From NCBI GenBank assembly GCA_031316315.1, contig JADBEO010000015.1, positions 1-64,000 on the forward strand: a stretch of 64,000 bases of DNA, given 5' to 3'. Origin of the DNA: Chelatococcus sambhunathii. Its GTDB lineage: Bacteria > Pseudomonadota > Alphaproteobacteria > Rhizobiales > Methylopilaceae. The position numbers and the translations under genes are program-made. Each line of letters starts with the position of its first letter. Position 1 is the first letter of the stretch. The notes beneath the pieces are model-generated. The model made no database searches and was not told the origin of the DNA. It was given only the letters and a program-made list of their open reading frames with translations. Shown here in pieces: positions 44,163 to 56,542 of this stretch.

Positions 44163-46129
44163 CGGCGCCCGCTCCCGGCGCGGACGCGCGCAGGCGGAGC
44201 CGGGTCGCGGCGCTGCTTCCGCCGCTCGTGGTCGTCGCGGCGTTCGCGGCGCTGCTCGCGAGTCCGCTGCGCCGCCATCTCGACGCGCCGGCCTTCGATC
44301 TCGCCTCCGTCGCCCTCGCGCCGAATCCCGCGGAAGACGTCGTCATCGTCGCGATCGACGAGCCGTCCTTCGCCGAGATCGGCCGGCAATGGCCCTGGCC
44401 GCGCTCGCTCCATGCGGATCTGGTCAAGGCGCTGCGCGCCGCCGGCGCAAGGCTGATCGCGCTCGACATGGTGTTCGCCGAACCCTCGGCCCCGGAAGCG
44501 GACGGTGCGCTCGCCGCGGCGCTCGGACCCGACGTGCTGCTTGGCGCCGACGAGACGGTCATCGAGACGCCGCATGCCGACCAGCGCATCCGGGTCGAGC
44601 CGCTACCGGAACTGCTTGCCACCGGCGCGCGAAGCGGCGTCGTCTCTATCGCGCTCGACGCGGACGGGGTGCTCCGGCGCGCGCCGACCTTCGACAGAGG
44701 CTTCGCGGCCGAAGCTGCCTCGACCGCCGAGCCGCCGCCCGGCGCGCTCATCCGCTTCCGCGGCGGCCCGCGCGCCTACCGGACGGTCTCCTACTACCAG
44801 GCGCTGAAGCCGGCGGAGTTCCTCCCGCCGGGCTTCTTCAAAGACAAGACCGTCTTCGTGGGCCTGAGCCTGCAGACGGCTGCGAGCGCCACCGCCTCGC
44901 AGGCGGACGCCTTCGCGACGCCCTTTACGGCGACGACCGGCCGCCTGACCTCCGGCGTCGAGGCGCAGGCCACCATCTTCGACGCGCTTCGTGCGGGCGA
45001 CCTCGCGCGCGCCGCGCCGTATCTCGCCGAACTCGCCGCGCTGGTCCTCGCCGCGGCGGCTGGCGCGGGGCTGTCGCGCGGCCGGGTCTCATGGAGGGCC
45101 GTCGCCGCTGTGAAGGTTTTCGTTCTCGCGGTCATTGGCGTAAGTCTCCTTGCGCTCGAGTTCGCCGATGTCTGGCTGACGCCTTTGCCTCCGGCTCTCG
45201 CGCTCCTCGCGGTCGTCGGCGCCGACGCGGCGCTCGACTATGCGCGCGAGCGGCGGGCGCGGCGCGATATCGAAAAGGCGTTCGGGCAGTACCTCGCGCC
45301 GGAGGTCGTCGACCGGCTCGCCCGTGACCCGTCCGCCCTGAAGCTCGGCGGCGAGCGGCGGACACTCACCATCCTGTTCGCCGACGTGCGCGGCTTCACC
45401 ACGCTCGCGGAGCGCATGAAGGACGATCCGGAGCGGCTGACGAGCCTCGTCAACCGGCTGCTCGGGCCGCTCTCGGAGGCGGTGCTCGCCGAGCGCGGCA
45501 CGATCGACAAATATATCGGCGACTGCGTCATGGCGTTCTGGAACGCGCCGCTCGACGCGCCGGACCACGCCGAGTGCGCGGTGGCGGCAGGGCTGCGGAT
45601 GCTGCGCGCCGTGGAGCTGCTGAACGCCGAACTTTCGGCCGAGGCGGGCGAGGCTGCGCCGCTGAAGCTCGCGATCGGGGTCGGGATCAACACCGGCGAC
45701 TGCGTGGTCGGCAATCTCGGCTCGGAGAAGCGGTTCGACTACACGGCGGTCGGCGACGCGGTGAACCTCGCCTCGCGGCTCGAAAGCGCCTCGCGGCTTT
45801 ACGGCGTGCCGATGCTGATCGGCGAAGCGACCGCGCGCGCTCTCGCCGGGCGGGCCGTCGAGCTCGATCGCATCGCGGTGAAGGGGAAGGCCGACGGCGT
45901 CGCCGTCTTCACCGTTCTCGACGGCGAAGAACCGCTCGCGCAGCGGGAGTTCCTGGACGCCTACCGCGCGAGCCGGTGGGACGTGGCCGAGATGGCGCTC
46001 CAGCGCCTGCGCGCCGACGAGCCGAGGTTGGCGGCCTATGCCGACCGGATGGCGGAGCGTCTCCGCCGGTTGCGGGAGACGCCCCCGCCGGCGGACTGGA
46101 GGGGCGTCTACACGGCCTCGGAGAAGTGA
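44159..46129 (+). CDS. CHASE2 domain class III adenylate cyclase
   Basis: 656 residues. One N-terminal membrane helix (LLPPLVVVAAFAALLAS), periplasmic CHASE2 sensor (about 45-275), membrane segments about 282-360, then a class III cyclase domain (about 395-580). Metal-binding Asp409 (FADVRGFT) and Asp455 (IGDCVMAFW) are present; purine-specifying Lys451 and Thr529 and transition-state Asn536 and Arg540 mark an active class IIIb adenylate cyclase. No ATG/GTG/TTG precedes the first helix in frame; CTG 44159 overlapping the upstream TGA best fits. The fallback, GTG 44228, would cut into the helix. Confidence 0.85.
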   Translation: MTAPAPGADARRRSRVAALLPPLVVVAAFAALLASPLRRHLDAPAFDLASVALAPNPAEDVVIVAIDEPSFAEIGRQWPWPRSLHADLVKALRAAGARLIALDMVFAEPSAPEADGALAAALGPDVLLGADETVIETPHADQRIRVEPLPELLATGARSGVVSIALDADGVLRRAPTFDRGFAAEAASTAEPPPGALIRFRGGPRAYRTVSYYQALKPAEFLPPGFFKDKTVFVGLSLQTAASATASQADAFATPFTATTGRLTSGVEAQATIFDALRAGDLARAAPYLAELAALVLAAAAGAGLSRGRVSWRAVAAVKVFVLAVIGVSLLALEFADVWLTPLPPALALLAVVGADAALDYARERRARRDIEKAFGQYLAPEVVDRLARDPSALKLGGERRTLTILFADVRGFTTLAERMKDDPERLTSLVNRLLGPLSEAVLAERGTIDKYIGDCVMAFWNAPLDAPDHAECAVAAGLRMLRAVELLNAELSAEAGEAAPLKLAIGVGINTGDCVVGNLGSEKRFDYTAVGDAVNLASRLESASRLYGVPMLIGEATARALAGRAVELDRIAVKGKADGVAVFTVLDGEEPLAQREFLDAYRASRWDVAEMALQRLRADEPRLAAYADRMAERLRRLRETPPPADWRGVYTASEK

Positions 46130-46136
46130 CGGCCGG

Positions 46137-48608
46137 TCATGCCGGCTCGCTCGCCACGTCATTCCGCTTGATCCGCTCCTCCGCGGTCTTCGCGATGCGG
46201 GCGGCCGCCTCGGGGTTCTCGTCCAGAAACGCCTGAAAGGCGCGGCGGCGCAGCCTGAGCAGCGAGCAATAGGCGATGGCGTCGACGTCCGCGGTCCGGG
46301 GGCTGTCGGTCAGCAGCGCGATCTCGCCGAAGATCTCGCCCCGGCCGAGCCGGAAGACGGCGCCGCTCTCCGCGGTCGCCTCGACCGCGCCGGACGAGAC
46401 GAAATAGGCGGCGTCGCCGGTCTCGCCGCGCCGGATCAGCCGCTCGCCCGGCCGAGCGAAGACGGGTTCGGCGAGCGCCGCGATGCGTTCTATCGCCTCC
46501 GCCGAAAGCCCGGAGAACAGCGGCAGCGAGGCGACCAGCGTTTTCGCGTCGAGCTTCAAGTCGAGGGCGGGGCGGACATTCGCCGCGCGGCGACGGTCGC
46601 TGACGCCGATCCTGAGGTCCCGGTGGAGTTCCGGACCGATCAGCCCGTCCTCGTGGAGCCGGTCGTACTCGGTCTCCTCGAGCTGCAGCGCGGCGTTGGC
46701 GAGCAGCCGTCGTTCCAGCGCCTCGGCGTAGCCCGGATACTGCAGCCGGAGCGCCGCGAGCGCGCGGCTCGTCTCCTCCCGCCGCGCCGCCAGCGCCCGC
46801 GCGGCCTCGGCGGCGGTGGCGGCGCCGAGCACCGGTTCGATCGTCTCCTGGACGTAAGGCGCGATCCGGGTCAGCGCGGCGGAGACGACCAGCAGCGTCT
46901 CGAAGCGGTCCGCAAGCGCGCGGGCGAGCCAGCCGCTCCATCCGGTTTTTCCCGCAACCCACTGCGCCGCCCGCTCTCGTGCGGAGAACTCCAGCGACCT
47001 CCGGTAGGCCGCCGCATAGCCCTCGGCGCCGGAGCTGCGGCTCTGGTCGCTCAGCCGCCGGACGTCGCCGAGCAGCCGATCGACGAGCCGCAGCGAGACG
47101 CTGCGCTCGCGCACCCGCTGCATGACGATCTCGCGCTCGACGCGGGCGAGGGTCGCGAGAGCGAGCGACAGGCGCTCGCTCGGCGAAGCGGCCTCGCTCG
47201 CTCCGGCTTCCTGCGGAGCGGCGCCCTGCGTGGCGGGCGCCGAAAGCCCGTGGGCAAGCGCCGTCTCGGTCAGCATGCCCGAGACACGGCGCTTGGCGGC
47301 TGCGAGCACTTCGCGCCTGAGCGCGCGGTCGACCGGCGAGAGCTGGTCGAGCCCGGTCCGTCGCACCAACGCCCGCAGGGTCGTGCCCTGCATGAGAAGG
47401 GTGAAGAGCACGAAGCCGGTCGACAGAACGGCGACGAAGCTGCGGATCTCGGGCGGCAACGCGTCCCTTTCGGTGACGGCGAGGGCGAGGACGAGCGTTG
47501 TCGCGCCGCGCAGTCCGCCCCAGAGCACGATCCACTGGAAGCCGCGTCCCAGCCTCGGCCCGAACCCTGCGCGGCCGAGCGCCGGGATCACGCCGAAGAC
47601 GATCAGCGCCCGCGCGGCCAGCGACGCCATGATCGCGACGAGCAGCAGCAGCGCGTCCTTAAGCGTGGCGTCGGCGAGCAGCCGCGGCGCGACGATCGAG
47701 GCCAGCACGAAGATCAGCGAGGCGGCCCACCAGTCGATCTGGTCCCAGACCGCGCGCAGGTGCCGCCAGATCTCCGGCGGCGCCTTTGCCGGTCCGACGG
47801 CGGCGAAGGCGATGCCGGCGGCGACGACCGCCATCACACCGGAGACGTGCAGCAGGTGCTCAGCGACCGTGAAGGCGAGATAGGGCAGGCCGACGCTGAC
47901 CGAGGTCGGCGCCAGCGCGTTCTCTCTGAGTCGCCCGATCAGCGCGCCCGCCAGCCGTCCCATGACGGCGCCGGCGGCCGCCCCGCCCAGCGGCAGGACG
48001 ATCGCGTCGCGCGCGGTGGCGGCCGGATCGAAGGCGCGGCCCGAGACGAGCATGTCGAGGATCAGCGCGAACAGGGTGATCGCGGCGGCGTCGTTCAGCA
48101 GGCTCTCGCCCTCGACCAGCCGCACCAGCCGCGACGGCGCGCCGGCCTCGCGAAAAATCCCGATCACCGCGATCGGATCGGTGGTCGCGACGATCGCGCC
48201 GAACAGCAGGCAGGCGAGCAGCGGCGCCTCGGCGAAGGGCGCGAGCGAGAAGCCGATCACGAAGGTGGAGACGACGACGGCGACGATCGCGAGCGTGAAA
48301 ATCGAGCTCGCGTCCTCGACCAGCTGCCGCGCCTCGGTGTTCATCGCGGACTGGAACAGCAGGACGGGCAGGAACACGAAGAGGAAGCCGTCGGCCCCGA
48401 GCGGCAGGTCGGTGATCGCCTCGGCCGCGCTCCGCGCTCCTTCGCCGACGGCGCCCGACCGCAGGAACAGCGCCGCCGCGCCGACGCCGACGCCGAGCAC
48501 CGCCAGGAACACGCTCGCGGGCAGCCGCAGACGCGCTGCGACGGGCTCGGCGAAGCTGACGACGGTCAACAGCAGCGCGATGACCAGGACGACGGCGGCG
48601 ACGGACAT
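46137..48608 (-). CDS. CPA1 Na+/H+ antiporter with C-terminal cyclic-nucleotide-binding domain
   Basis: 823 residues. Residues 1-420 form about 12 membrane helices with CPA1 motifs ATTDPIAVIGIF and GESLLNDAAAITLF (the ion-site Asp). A long cytoplasmic helical region (about 430-680) follows, then a CNBD (about 683-810) with FARPGERLIRRGETGDAAYF, FGEIALL and the cyclic-phosphate Arg in SPRTADV. The architecture parallels animal sperm-type NHE. It converges on the adenylate cyclase gene with a 7-bp gap, suggesting that cAMP gates it. Start ATG 48608. Confidence 0.9.
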   Translation of the reverse strand: MSVAAVVLVIALLLTVVSFAEPVAARLRLPASVFLAVLGVGVGAAALFLRSGAVGEGARSAAEAITDLPLGADGFLFVFLPVLLFQSAMNTEARQLVEDASSIFTLAIVAVVVSTFVIGFSLAPFAEAPLLACLLFGAIVATTDPIAVIGIFREAGAPSRLVRLVEGESLLNDAAAITLFALILDMLVSGRAFDPAATARDAIVLPLGGAAAGAVMGRLAGALIGRLRENALAPTSVSVGLPYLAFTVAEHLLHVSGVMAVVAAGIAFAAVGPAKAPPEIWRHLRAVWDQIDWWAASLIFVLASIVAPRLLADATLKDALLLLVAIMASLAARALIVFGVIPALGRAGFGPRLGRGFQWIVLWGGLRGATTLVLALAVTERDALPPEIRSFVAVLSTGFVLFTLLMQGTTLRALVRRTGLDQLSPVDRALRREVLAAAKRRVSGMLTETALAHGLSAPATQGAAPQEAGASEAASPSERLSLALATLARVEREIVMQRVRERSVSLRLVDRLLGDVRRLSDQSRSSGAEGYAAAYRRSLEFSARERAAQWVAGKTGWSGWLARALADRFETLLVVSAALTRIAPYVQETIEPVLGAATAAEAARALAARREETSRALAALRLQYPGYAEALERRLLANAALQLEETEYDRLHEDGLIGPELHRDLRIGVSDRRRAANVRPALDLKLDAKTLVASLPLFSGLSAEAIERIAALAEPVFARPGERLIRRGETGDAAYFVSSGAVEATAESGAVFRLGRGEIFGEIALLTDSPRTADVDAIAYCSLLRLRRRAFQAFLDENPEAAARIAKTAEERIKRNDVASEPA

Positions 48609-48640
48609 GGCTCGGGCGGCTGCGGCGGGCGGATCGACAA

Positions 48641-48668
48641 AGCGCCAGGCCTTAAAGGACCTGGCGCT
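48641..48668. promoter_or_regulatory. Strong hairpin in the antiporter upstream region
   Basis: AGCGCCAGG (48641-48649) and CCTGGCGCT (48660-48668) form a perfect 9-bp inverted repeat 33 bp before the antiporter start. It could be an operator, a leader hairpin or a terminator for the upstream oxidoreductase gene; there is no T-run, so termination is least likely. Confidence 0.45.
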
Positions 48669-48818
48669 CGCTGAAGTCGTATAGCGCCTTCGCTGCGCGC
48701 GGTCAGCCGTCGGGCGGAGGAGGCGGACCCTTGCGCACGGCGTTGCGGCGCGGCGAGAGCGCCGAAGCGACGAGGTCGCGGATCGCTCCGCTTCTTTGTC
48801 GCCGCCGCAAGGGCCGTA

Positions 48819-49868
48819 TCAGCCCGGCACGATGCTCTCGCCGAGCTTTGCGTCGACGGTCTCGACCGTGCGGTCGATCTCGGGGCTCGGCATGCCGAGC
48901 TGATGCGAGATCAGCTTCACCAGCAGGTCGACCCGCTCGATGAAGGGCGCACCGGATGCGACCGCGCGGGCCGCCGAAGACGGCTTGAGAAGGCTTTCCG
49001 CGGCCTTGGAGTACTTCTCGAACGGAACCTGGTCCGCGGGGTCGGCGCCAAGCTTGCGCGCCAGCGCGTCGACATGCTCGTAGATCGACTGCGACAGCGC
49101 CAGATCGCCATGCACGGCGTCGCGGATCGACTGCGGCTCGGTCGGCGTGATGCAGCGGTAGTTGCCGGTCAGCAGCATCGACCACTTGGCCAGGGGCACG
49201 AACAGCGAGTCGAACACCTTCAGCTTCACCGGGACGTCCTTCCCGTCGAGCTTGACCGCGTCGATGTCCGCTTCAAGCTCTCGAAGCAGCGCGTTGTGCG
49301 CCTCGTCCTCGAAGGCGGCCGCCTTGAAGTTGGTCGGCAGGCCGACATGGAGCACGTTCGCGCCCTCGTCCGGCGGCCGGAACGCCTGCGGGTCCGGCGA
49401 GCAAAGCGACACCAGCCCCGGCTCGAAGCGCTCCCAGACCTGCGCGTTGGTATAGGCCTCCTCGAGGTCCATCGCCTCCAGCGCGCCGATCCGCTTGAGG
49501 TAGGGCAGCGGCGGCATGTTCATGAGCGACAGGCAGGGCAGCTTCGCCTCGGCGATTTTTACCATCAGCACGCGGATCGTGTGGTTCGCGTATTGCGGCT
49601 CCTGCATGGCGAGGATGACCAGATCGTAGCGGGAGACGTCAACGTCCTGCGGCGGCGTCGCGTCGAGCTTGCCGGGCAGGTCGCGCGAGAAGATCGACCG
49701 GTGCTCCGGCTCGTCCCGCAGCTTGATGCGGACCTCCGTGCCCTCGCTGTTGATCAGGTCGGCGGTCTTCTGCCGGCAGACCAGCGTGGCGTTGTGGCCG
49801 GCCATCAGGAGCTTCGTCGCCAGCAGCGATCCGTAGGACGCTCCGAGAATAAGGATGTTGCGCGCCAT
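48819..49868 (-). CDS. Ketopantoate reductase (PanE/ApbA)-like NAD(P) oxidoreductase
   Basis: 349 residues. N-terminal Rossmann fold with GASYGSLLATKLLMAGHNATLVCR (GxxxG variant of the nucleotide loop), DLVILAMQEPQ after the fold's fifth strand, and a helical C-terminal domain with LTGNYRCITPTEPQSIRDA. The ketopantoate-reductase Lys/Asn/Glu triad is not obvious, so the substrate may be a different 2-oxo or 3-hydroxy acid. Standalone gene; the 210-bp gap downstream holds a hairpin, the 435-bp gap upstream a decayed coding region. Confidence 0.68.
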   Translation of the reverse strand: MARNILILGASYGSLLATKLLMAGHNATLVCRQKTADLINSEGTEVRIKLRDEPEHRSIFSRDLPGKLDATPPQDVDVSRYDLVILAMQEPQYANHTIRVLMVKIAEAKLPCLSLMNMPPLPYLKRIGALEAMDLEEAYTNAQVWERFEPGLVSLCSPDPQAFRPPDEGANVLHVGLPTNFKAAAFEDEAHNALLRELEADIDAVKLDGKDVPVKLKVFDSLFVPLAKWSMLLTGNYRCITPTEPQSIRDAVHGDLALSQSIYEHVDALARKLGADPADQVPFEKYSKAAESLLKPSSAARAVASGAPFIERVDLLVKLISHQLGMPSPEIDRTVETVDAKLGESIVPG

Positions 49869-52880
<3,012 letters not shown>

Positions 52881-52889
52881 GCCGCGCCG

Positions 52890-54689
52890 CTATTTCTTCA
52901 CCGCGACGCTCGCCGCGCCGACGATCTGCGATCCGGAAAATCCGAAGCCGATGTCCTGCTCGAACCGCAGGAAGACGCGGCGCTTGCCCGGATCGAAGCC
53001 CGGATCGCTGTCCGGCGCGGTCACGAAAACCTTGAACCACTTCAGCTTTCCAGGCTCGGCGTCGAACGCCACCTGCGGCTTCGGCTTGTCGAGGCAGTCG
53101 CCCTTTTTGGTCGTCTCGCAGACCGACACGCCAAATTTCGTATCCGGCGCGTCCTCGAACCAGCCGACGTAGACCGGCCGCGCGATCAGCCTGGCGGCGG
53201 TTCCGGTGTTGCCGCCTCTGACGCTGAACGCGCCCCTGCCCGAGCCCGGCAGATCGAGCACCTCGCCGGGGTCGAACGCCTCGACGACCATGTCGGCGGG
53301 CGCGCCGGTCGTGCGCGAGGTCACGGAAATCTGGTTCGACAGGTCGGGCGGCGCCGGCCCGGTGCTGCCGCAGCCGATCTTGACGGGCGAGACCGTCGTC
53401 GGGTCGCCGTCATAGATGGCGTGGGTCTCGAGCTGCACGCCCATCGCCCTGGTTTCGCCCGGATCCAGCGAGAACAGCTCGTTGATCCCGCCGATGAAGC
53501 GTTCGCGCTTCCTGTCGAACAGCCGCCAGCTGACGCTTAGCGCCTCGAAGACGTCGGCCCGCGCATAGCAGTCCGTCACGCGTTTCGAACTGCGGTTGGT
53601 CAGCCGCACCAGAAAGCGCGCGACGTCGCCGATCATCGTGGCGCGGATCGGAGAGTCGACTTCGACCTTCAACGCGTCCGGCTGGGTCGGAAAAACCGGA
53701 AACGCGATCAGGGCCGGGTGGCTCGCCGTGCTGACGACCTTGCCGCCTCGTCGCCCGGTGAAGAGGAACGAGCCGGAGACGGTGCGACCGGGGCTTGTGT
53801 CGAACGCGTCGGTGAAGGCGAAGCTCACCGTCTTGGTGGCGCCGGCCGCGAGCGTGATGGGTGAGGGCGCTTTTACGCCGCCGCCGAGGTCGCTGGAGGA
53901 GACGACCTCCATCGGCTTCCCTGTGCTGTTGTGCAGCACGAAGGTCGGCGGGAACCCCTGGGGGTTGAACTCGACGAAATAGGGATGGTCGTAGAGGCGG
54001 GCGCCGCCGGCGGTCGCGAGGAAGATCGAAAGCCCGCCCTCGGGCGGGAACACGCGCGTCGTGACGCTGACGTCGTCGGTCGCGCCGGTCTTCGAGCCGA
54101 TCTGGATCGAGTAGGGCTCGCCCTTCTCCGCGAGGAACTGGACGACGCTCTGCGCGTCGCCCACGCCGGGCGTCGGCGTGTCGTCGTCGAAGGCGATGCG
54201 CTTGAGCCTCGAGAACCTGTCCTTGCCCTCATAGACAGCGAGGGCGGTGTCGATCCGGGTCGCGAAGGTGTGGATCACGATCCTTCGCGTGTCCGCCGGC
54301 GTCACCCAGTTCCAGAGCGTCTTGTTCATCACACCGCCCTGGCTCGGCTCGCCGGGCTCCCGGGTTGCGTCGAAGTTCGCGAACATGCGCGAAAAGCCGT
54401 ACGGGCCGTTGGGCCCCGCAACTTCCGGCTCGGCGCTCGGCCTCGGCCCGCCGAGAAAGCGCAGAAGCGTCATCTCGCCGAAGTCTTCCCATGCGTCGTC
54501 GATCAGTTTCTGTTTGGCCTCATTGAACTTCCTGTCCGCCATGTCGCGAAGGGGTCTGGGCAGGCTTTCATCGCGGCGCAGGTTATCCCAGGCCGTGAGC
54601 TCGGCCGCCTTCGCCGGATGGCCTATGAACGACGCAGCCGAGACGAGACACATAAGCGACGCCAGCAGGCGAGCGGTCAGCCTACGCAT
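52890..54689 (-). CDS. Large secreted protein of unknown function
   Basis: 599 residues. Signal peptide RRLTARLLASLMCLVSAASF then mature protein from about AAELTAWDNL. Residues about 110-250 resemble a PPC-like (pre-peptidase C-terminal) beta domain: TRRIVIHTFATRIDTALAVY, RIAFDDD. Later parts (about 340-440 and 470-560) look like CARDB/Ig-like adhesion domains (LVRLTNRSSKRVTDCYARAD; SVRGGNTGTAARLIARPVYV). Cys pairs may form disulfides. It lies antisense between obgE and proB, which are normally adjacent or nearly so, hence probably inserted. Function unknown. Confidence 0.72.
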   Translation of the reverse strand: MRRLTARLLASLMCLVSAASFIGHPAKAAELTAWDNLRRDESLPRPLRDMADRKFNEAKQKLIDDAWEDFGEMTLLRFLGGPRPSAEPEVAGPNGPYGFSRMFANFDATREPGEPSQGGVMNKTLWNWVTPADTRRIVIHTFATRIDTALAVYEGKDRFSRLKRIAFDDDTPTPGVGDAQSVVQFLAEKGEPYSIQIGSKTGATDDVSVTTRVFPPEGGLSIFLATAGGARLYDHPYFVEFNPQGFPPTFVLHNSTGKPMEVVSSSDLGGGVKAPSPITLAAGATKTVSFAFTDAFDTSPGRTVSGSFLFTGRRGGKVVSTASHPALIAFPVFPTQPDALKVEVDSPIRATMIGDVARFLVRLTNRSSKRVTDCYARADVFEALSVSWRLFDRKRERFIGGINELFSLDPGETRAMGVQLETHAIYDGDPTTVSPVKIGCGSTGPAPPDLSNQISVTSRTTGAPADMVVEAFDPGEVLDLPGSGRGAFSVRGGNTGTAARLIARPVYVGWFEDAPDTKFGVSVCETTKKGDCLDKPKPQVAFDAEPGKLKWFKVFVTAPDSDPGFDPGKRRVFLRFEQDIGFGFSGSQIVGAASVAVKK

Positions 54690-54852
54690 GGCGGTTTCCC
54701 CGTCAGCCAGGGCGCGTCTGCGGCGTCATGGCTCGGGGCGCGATTCTAGCCGTCCGGCCAGCCTCGGCCATCGGTAGAATCCCTTATGGAGCCGAACGCG
54801 ACGGGCGTCGTCGCGCGGAGGAAGCCCTTGTGTTGCGACTGAGGGATGACCT

Positions 54853-56040
54853 ATGCGATCCGGCGACCGGCTCTCCGTTCGCGGGCGGTCGCTCCTCATC
54901 AGGCAAGCCAGCCCCTTGACGCTTCCCTCGCTCGCCTCCTTCCGCCGCATCGTCGTCAAGATCGGCTCGGCCCTGCTCGTCGATCAGGCGCGGGGCGAGC
55001 TGAAGCGCGCCTGGCTCGAAAGCCTCGCCGCCGATCTCGCGCGCCACGCGGCGCGCGGCGCGGAAGTCGTCGTGGTTTCCTCCGGATCGATCGCGCTCGG
55101 CCGCACCATTTTGAAGCTTCCACGCGGCGCGCTCCGGCTCGAGGACAGCCAGGCGGCCGCCGCCGTCGGCCAGATCGCGCTCGCTCGCGCCTGGAGCGAG
55201 GCGCTCGGCGCGCACGGCATCTCCGCCGGGCAGGTCCTGCTGACGCTCGGCGACACCGAGGAGCGCCGCCGCTTCCTCAACGCCCGGGCGACCCTCGCGC
55301 GTCTGCTCGCGCTCAAATGCGTTCCGGTCGTCAACGAGAACGACACGGTCGCGACGCAGGAGATCCGCTACGGCGACAACGACCGCCTCGCCGCCCGCGT
55401 CGCCTCGATGGCGGACGCGGACTGTCTCGTCCTGCTCTCCGACATCGACGGGCTCTACTCCGCCCCGCCGGCGCAGGACCCGACCGCCGAACTCATCCCG
55501 CTGGTCGAGCGCGTGACGCCGGCGATCGAGGCGATCGCGGGCGGGGCGGCGTCCGAGTACTCGCGCGGCGGCATGCGCACCAAGATCGAGGCGGCGCGCA
55601 TCGCGACGGGCGCGGGCGTCGCTATGCTGATCGCCTCCGGCCATGTCATGAGCCCGCTCTCGGTCGTCGAGGCGGGCGGGCGCTGCACCTGGTTCTTAGC
55701 CCAGGAGAGTTCGGGGCAGGCCCGGAAGAAGTGGATCGCCGGCGTGCTCGCCCCGAAGGGCGAGATCCATGTCGACGCCGGCGCCGCCTCCGCGCTCAAC
55801 CACGGCCGCTCGCTGCTGCCGGCCGGGATCGTGCGCATCGCGGGCCACTTCTCGCGCGGCGACGCGGTGATCGTGCGCGCGCCCGATGGGGTGGAGGTCG
55901 CGCGAGGCCTCGCCTCCTATGACAGCGCGGACGCCAACCGCCTCAAGGGCAAGCCCTCGGCGGAGATCGAAAGCGTGCTCGGCTTCAAGGGCCGCCCCGC
56001 GATCATCCACCGGGACGACCTGGTGCTGACGGGGGCGTGA
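54853..56040 (+). CDS. proB: Glutamate 5-kinase
   Basis: 395 residues. Amino-acid kinase domain (about 28-285): [45 protein letters not shown] and [15 protein letters not shown]. The C-terminal PUA domain (about 300-380) contains [13 protein letters not shown] and [15 protein letters not shown]. First step of proline synthesis, feeding ProA. ATG 54853 with GAGG upstream; the first 28 residues are longer than usual, so a downstream start is possible. Confidence 0.95.
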   Translation: MRSGDRLSVRGRSLLIRQASPLTLPSLASFRRIVVKIGSALLVDQARGELKRAWLESLAADLARHAARGAEVVVVSSGSIALGRTILKLPRGALRLEDSQAAAAVGQIALARAWSEALGAHGISAGQVLLTLGDTEERRRFLNARATLARLLALKCVPVVNENDTVATQEIRYGDNDRLAARVASMADADCLVLLSDIDGLYSAPPAQDPTAELIPLVERVTPAIEAIAGGAASEYSRGGMRTKIEAARIATGAGVAMLIASGHVMSPLSVVEAGGRCTWFLAQESSGQARKKWIAGVLAPKGEIHVDAGAASALNHGRSLLPAGIVRIAGHFSRGDAVIVRAPDGVEVARGLASYDSADANRLKGKPSAEIESVLGFKGRPAIIHRDDLVLTGA

Positions 56041-56097
56041 GATGACGCCTGATGCGGTGATCGAGCTCCGCAGACTTCGGCAGAGTAGCGAGCGGCC

Positions 56098-56430
56098 ATG
56101 AGGGCTCAATTGCTCGATGAAACTGTGATCGTCGCGGCCCAGGAGTTGTCGAGAGATCCTCTCTTGGGGACTGTTATCGGACTATCGAGCCGCGCTATGG
56201 CCGTGCGCCTCGATGCGCGTTCGAGTTTGTCCAAAGCTGAAGAAGCCAGAGTTCTGGTGGCGTTCGTTCGGCATGCAAAAAGCAGTCTTTCGGAAATCCT
56301 GTCAGGGCAGCAGGTGCTCTGTGCGCTCATTGTTGTGCCGACCGCGAAATTCGATCCCGAGAAGCCGTGCGGTGTGTCGTGGTGGCGCGGAGGACGCGCA
56401 GCGATTGGCGATGTCAAATTGGCTCCCTGA
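56098..56430 (+). CDS. Small hypothetical protein between proB and proA
   Basis: 110 residues, MRAQLLDETVIVAAQELSRD to GGRAAIGDVKLAP, no membrane helix or known domain. Base composition is visibly less GC-rich than the flanking genes and codon third positions are less biased. It separates proB from proA, which usually adjoin, so it may be recently acquired. Coding status uncertain. Confidence 0.4.
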   Translation: MRAQLLDETVIVAAQELSRDPLLGTVIGLSSRAMAVRLDARSSLSKAEEARVLVAFVRHAKSSLSEILSGQQVLCALIVVPTAKFDPEKPCGVSWWRGGRAAIGDVKLAP

Positions 56431-56542
56431 GTCGCTATCGCGCGGGCCTAACCCAACGTCTGGCACTGAGCGCTTGGCGCGCCCACTTGATGACGCAAAG
56501 CCTGAAACGCGCTAGGACGCGCGGAGCTCCACGAGGCATGCC

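Noticed and set aside
39851..46129. A complete Pycsar phage-defence system
   Set aside because: The effector-like gene is present, but the cyclase has CHASE2 and the ATP-specific Lys/Thr pair, and a FecR-barrel gene intervenes; no defence-island genes adjoin. Kept only as a related signalling module.
46038..48674. 878-codon plus-strand frame opposite the antiporter
   Set aside because: Antisense to a protein with full CPA1 and CNBD motifs; composition is that of a complementary-strand artefact.
48669..48818. Open minus-strand tail ending RRNAVRKGPPPPPDG just after the PanE-like gene
   Set aside because: Only about 30 codons look protein-like, with no upstream gene in that frame; probably chance.
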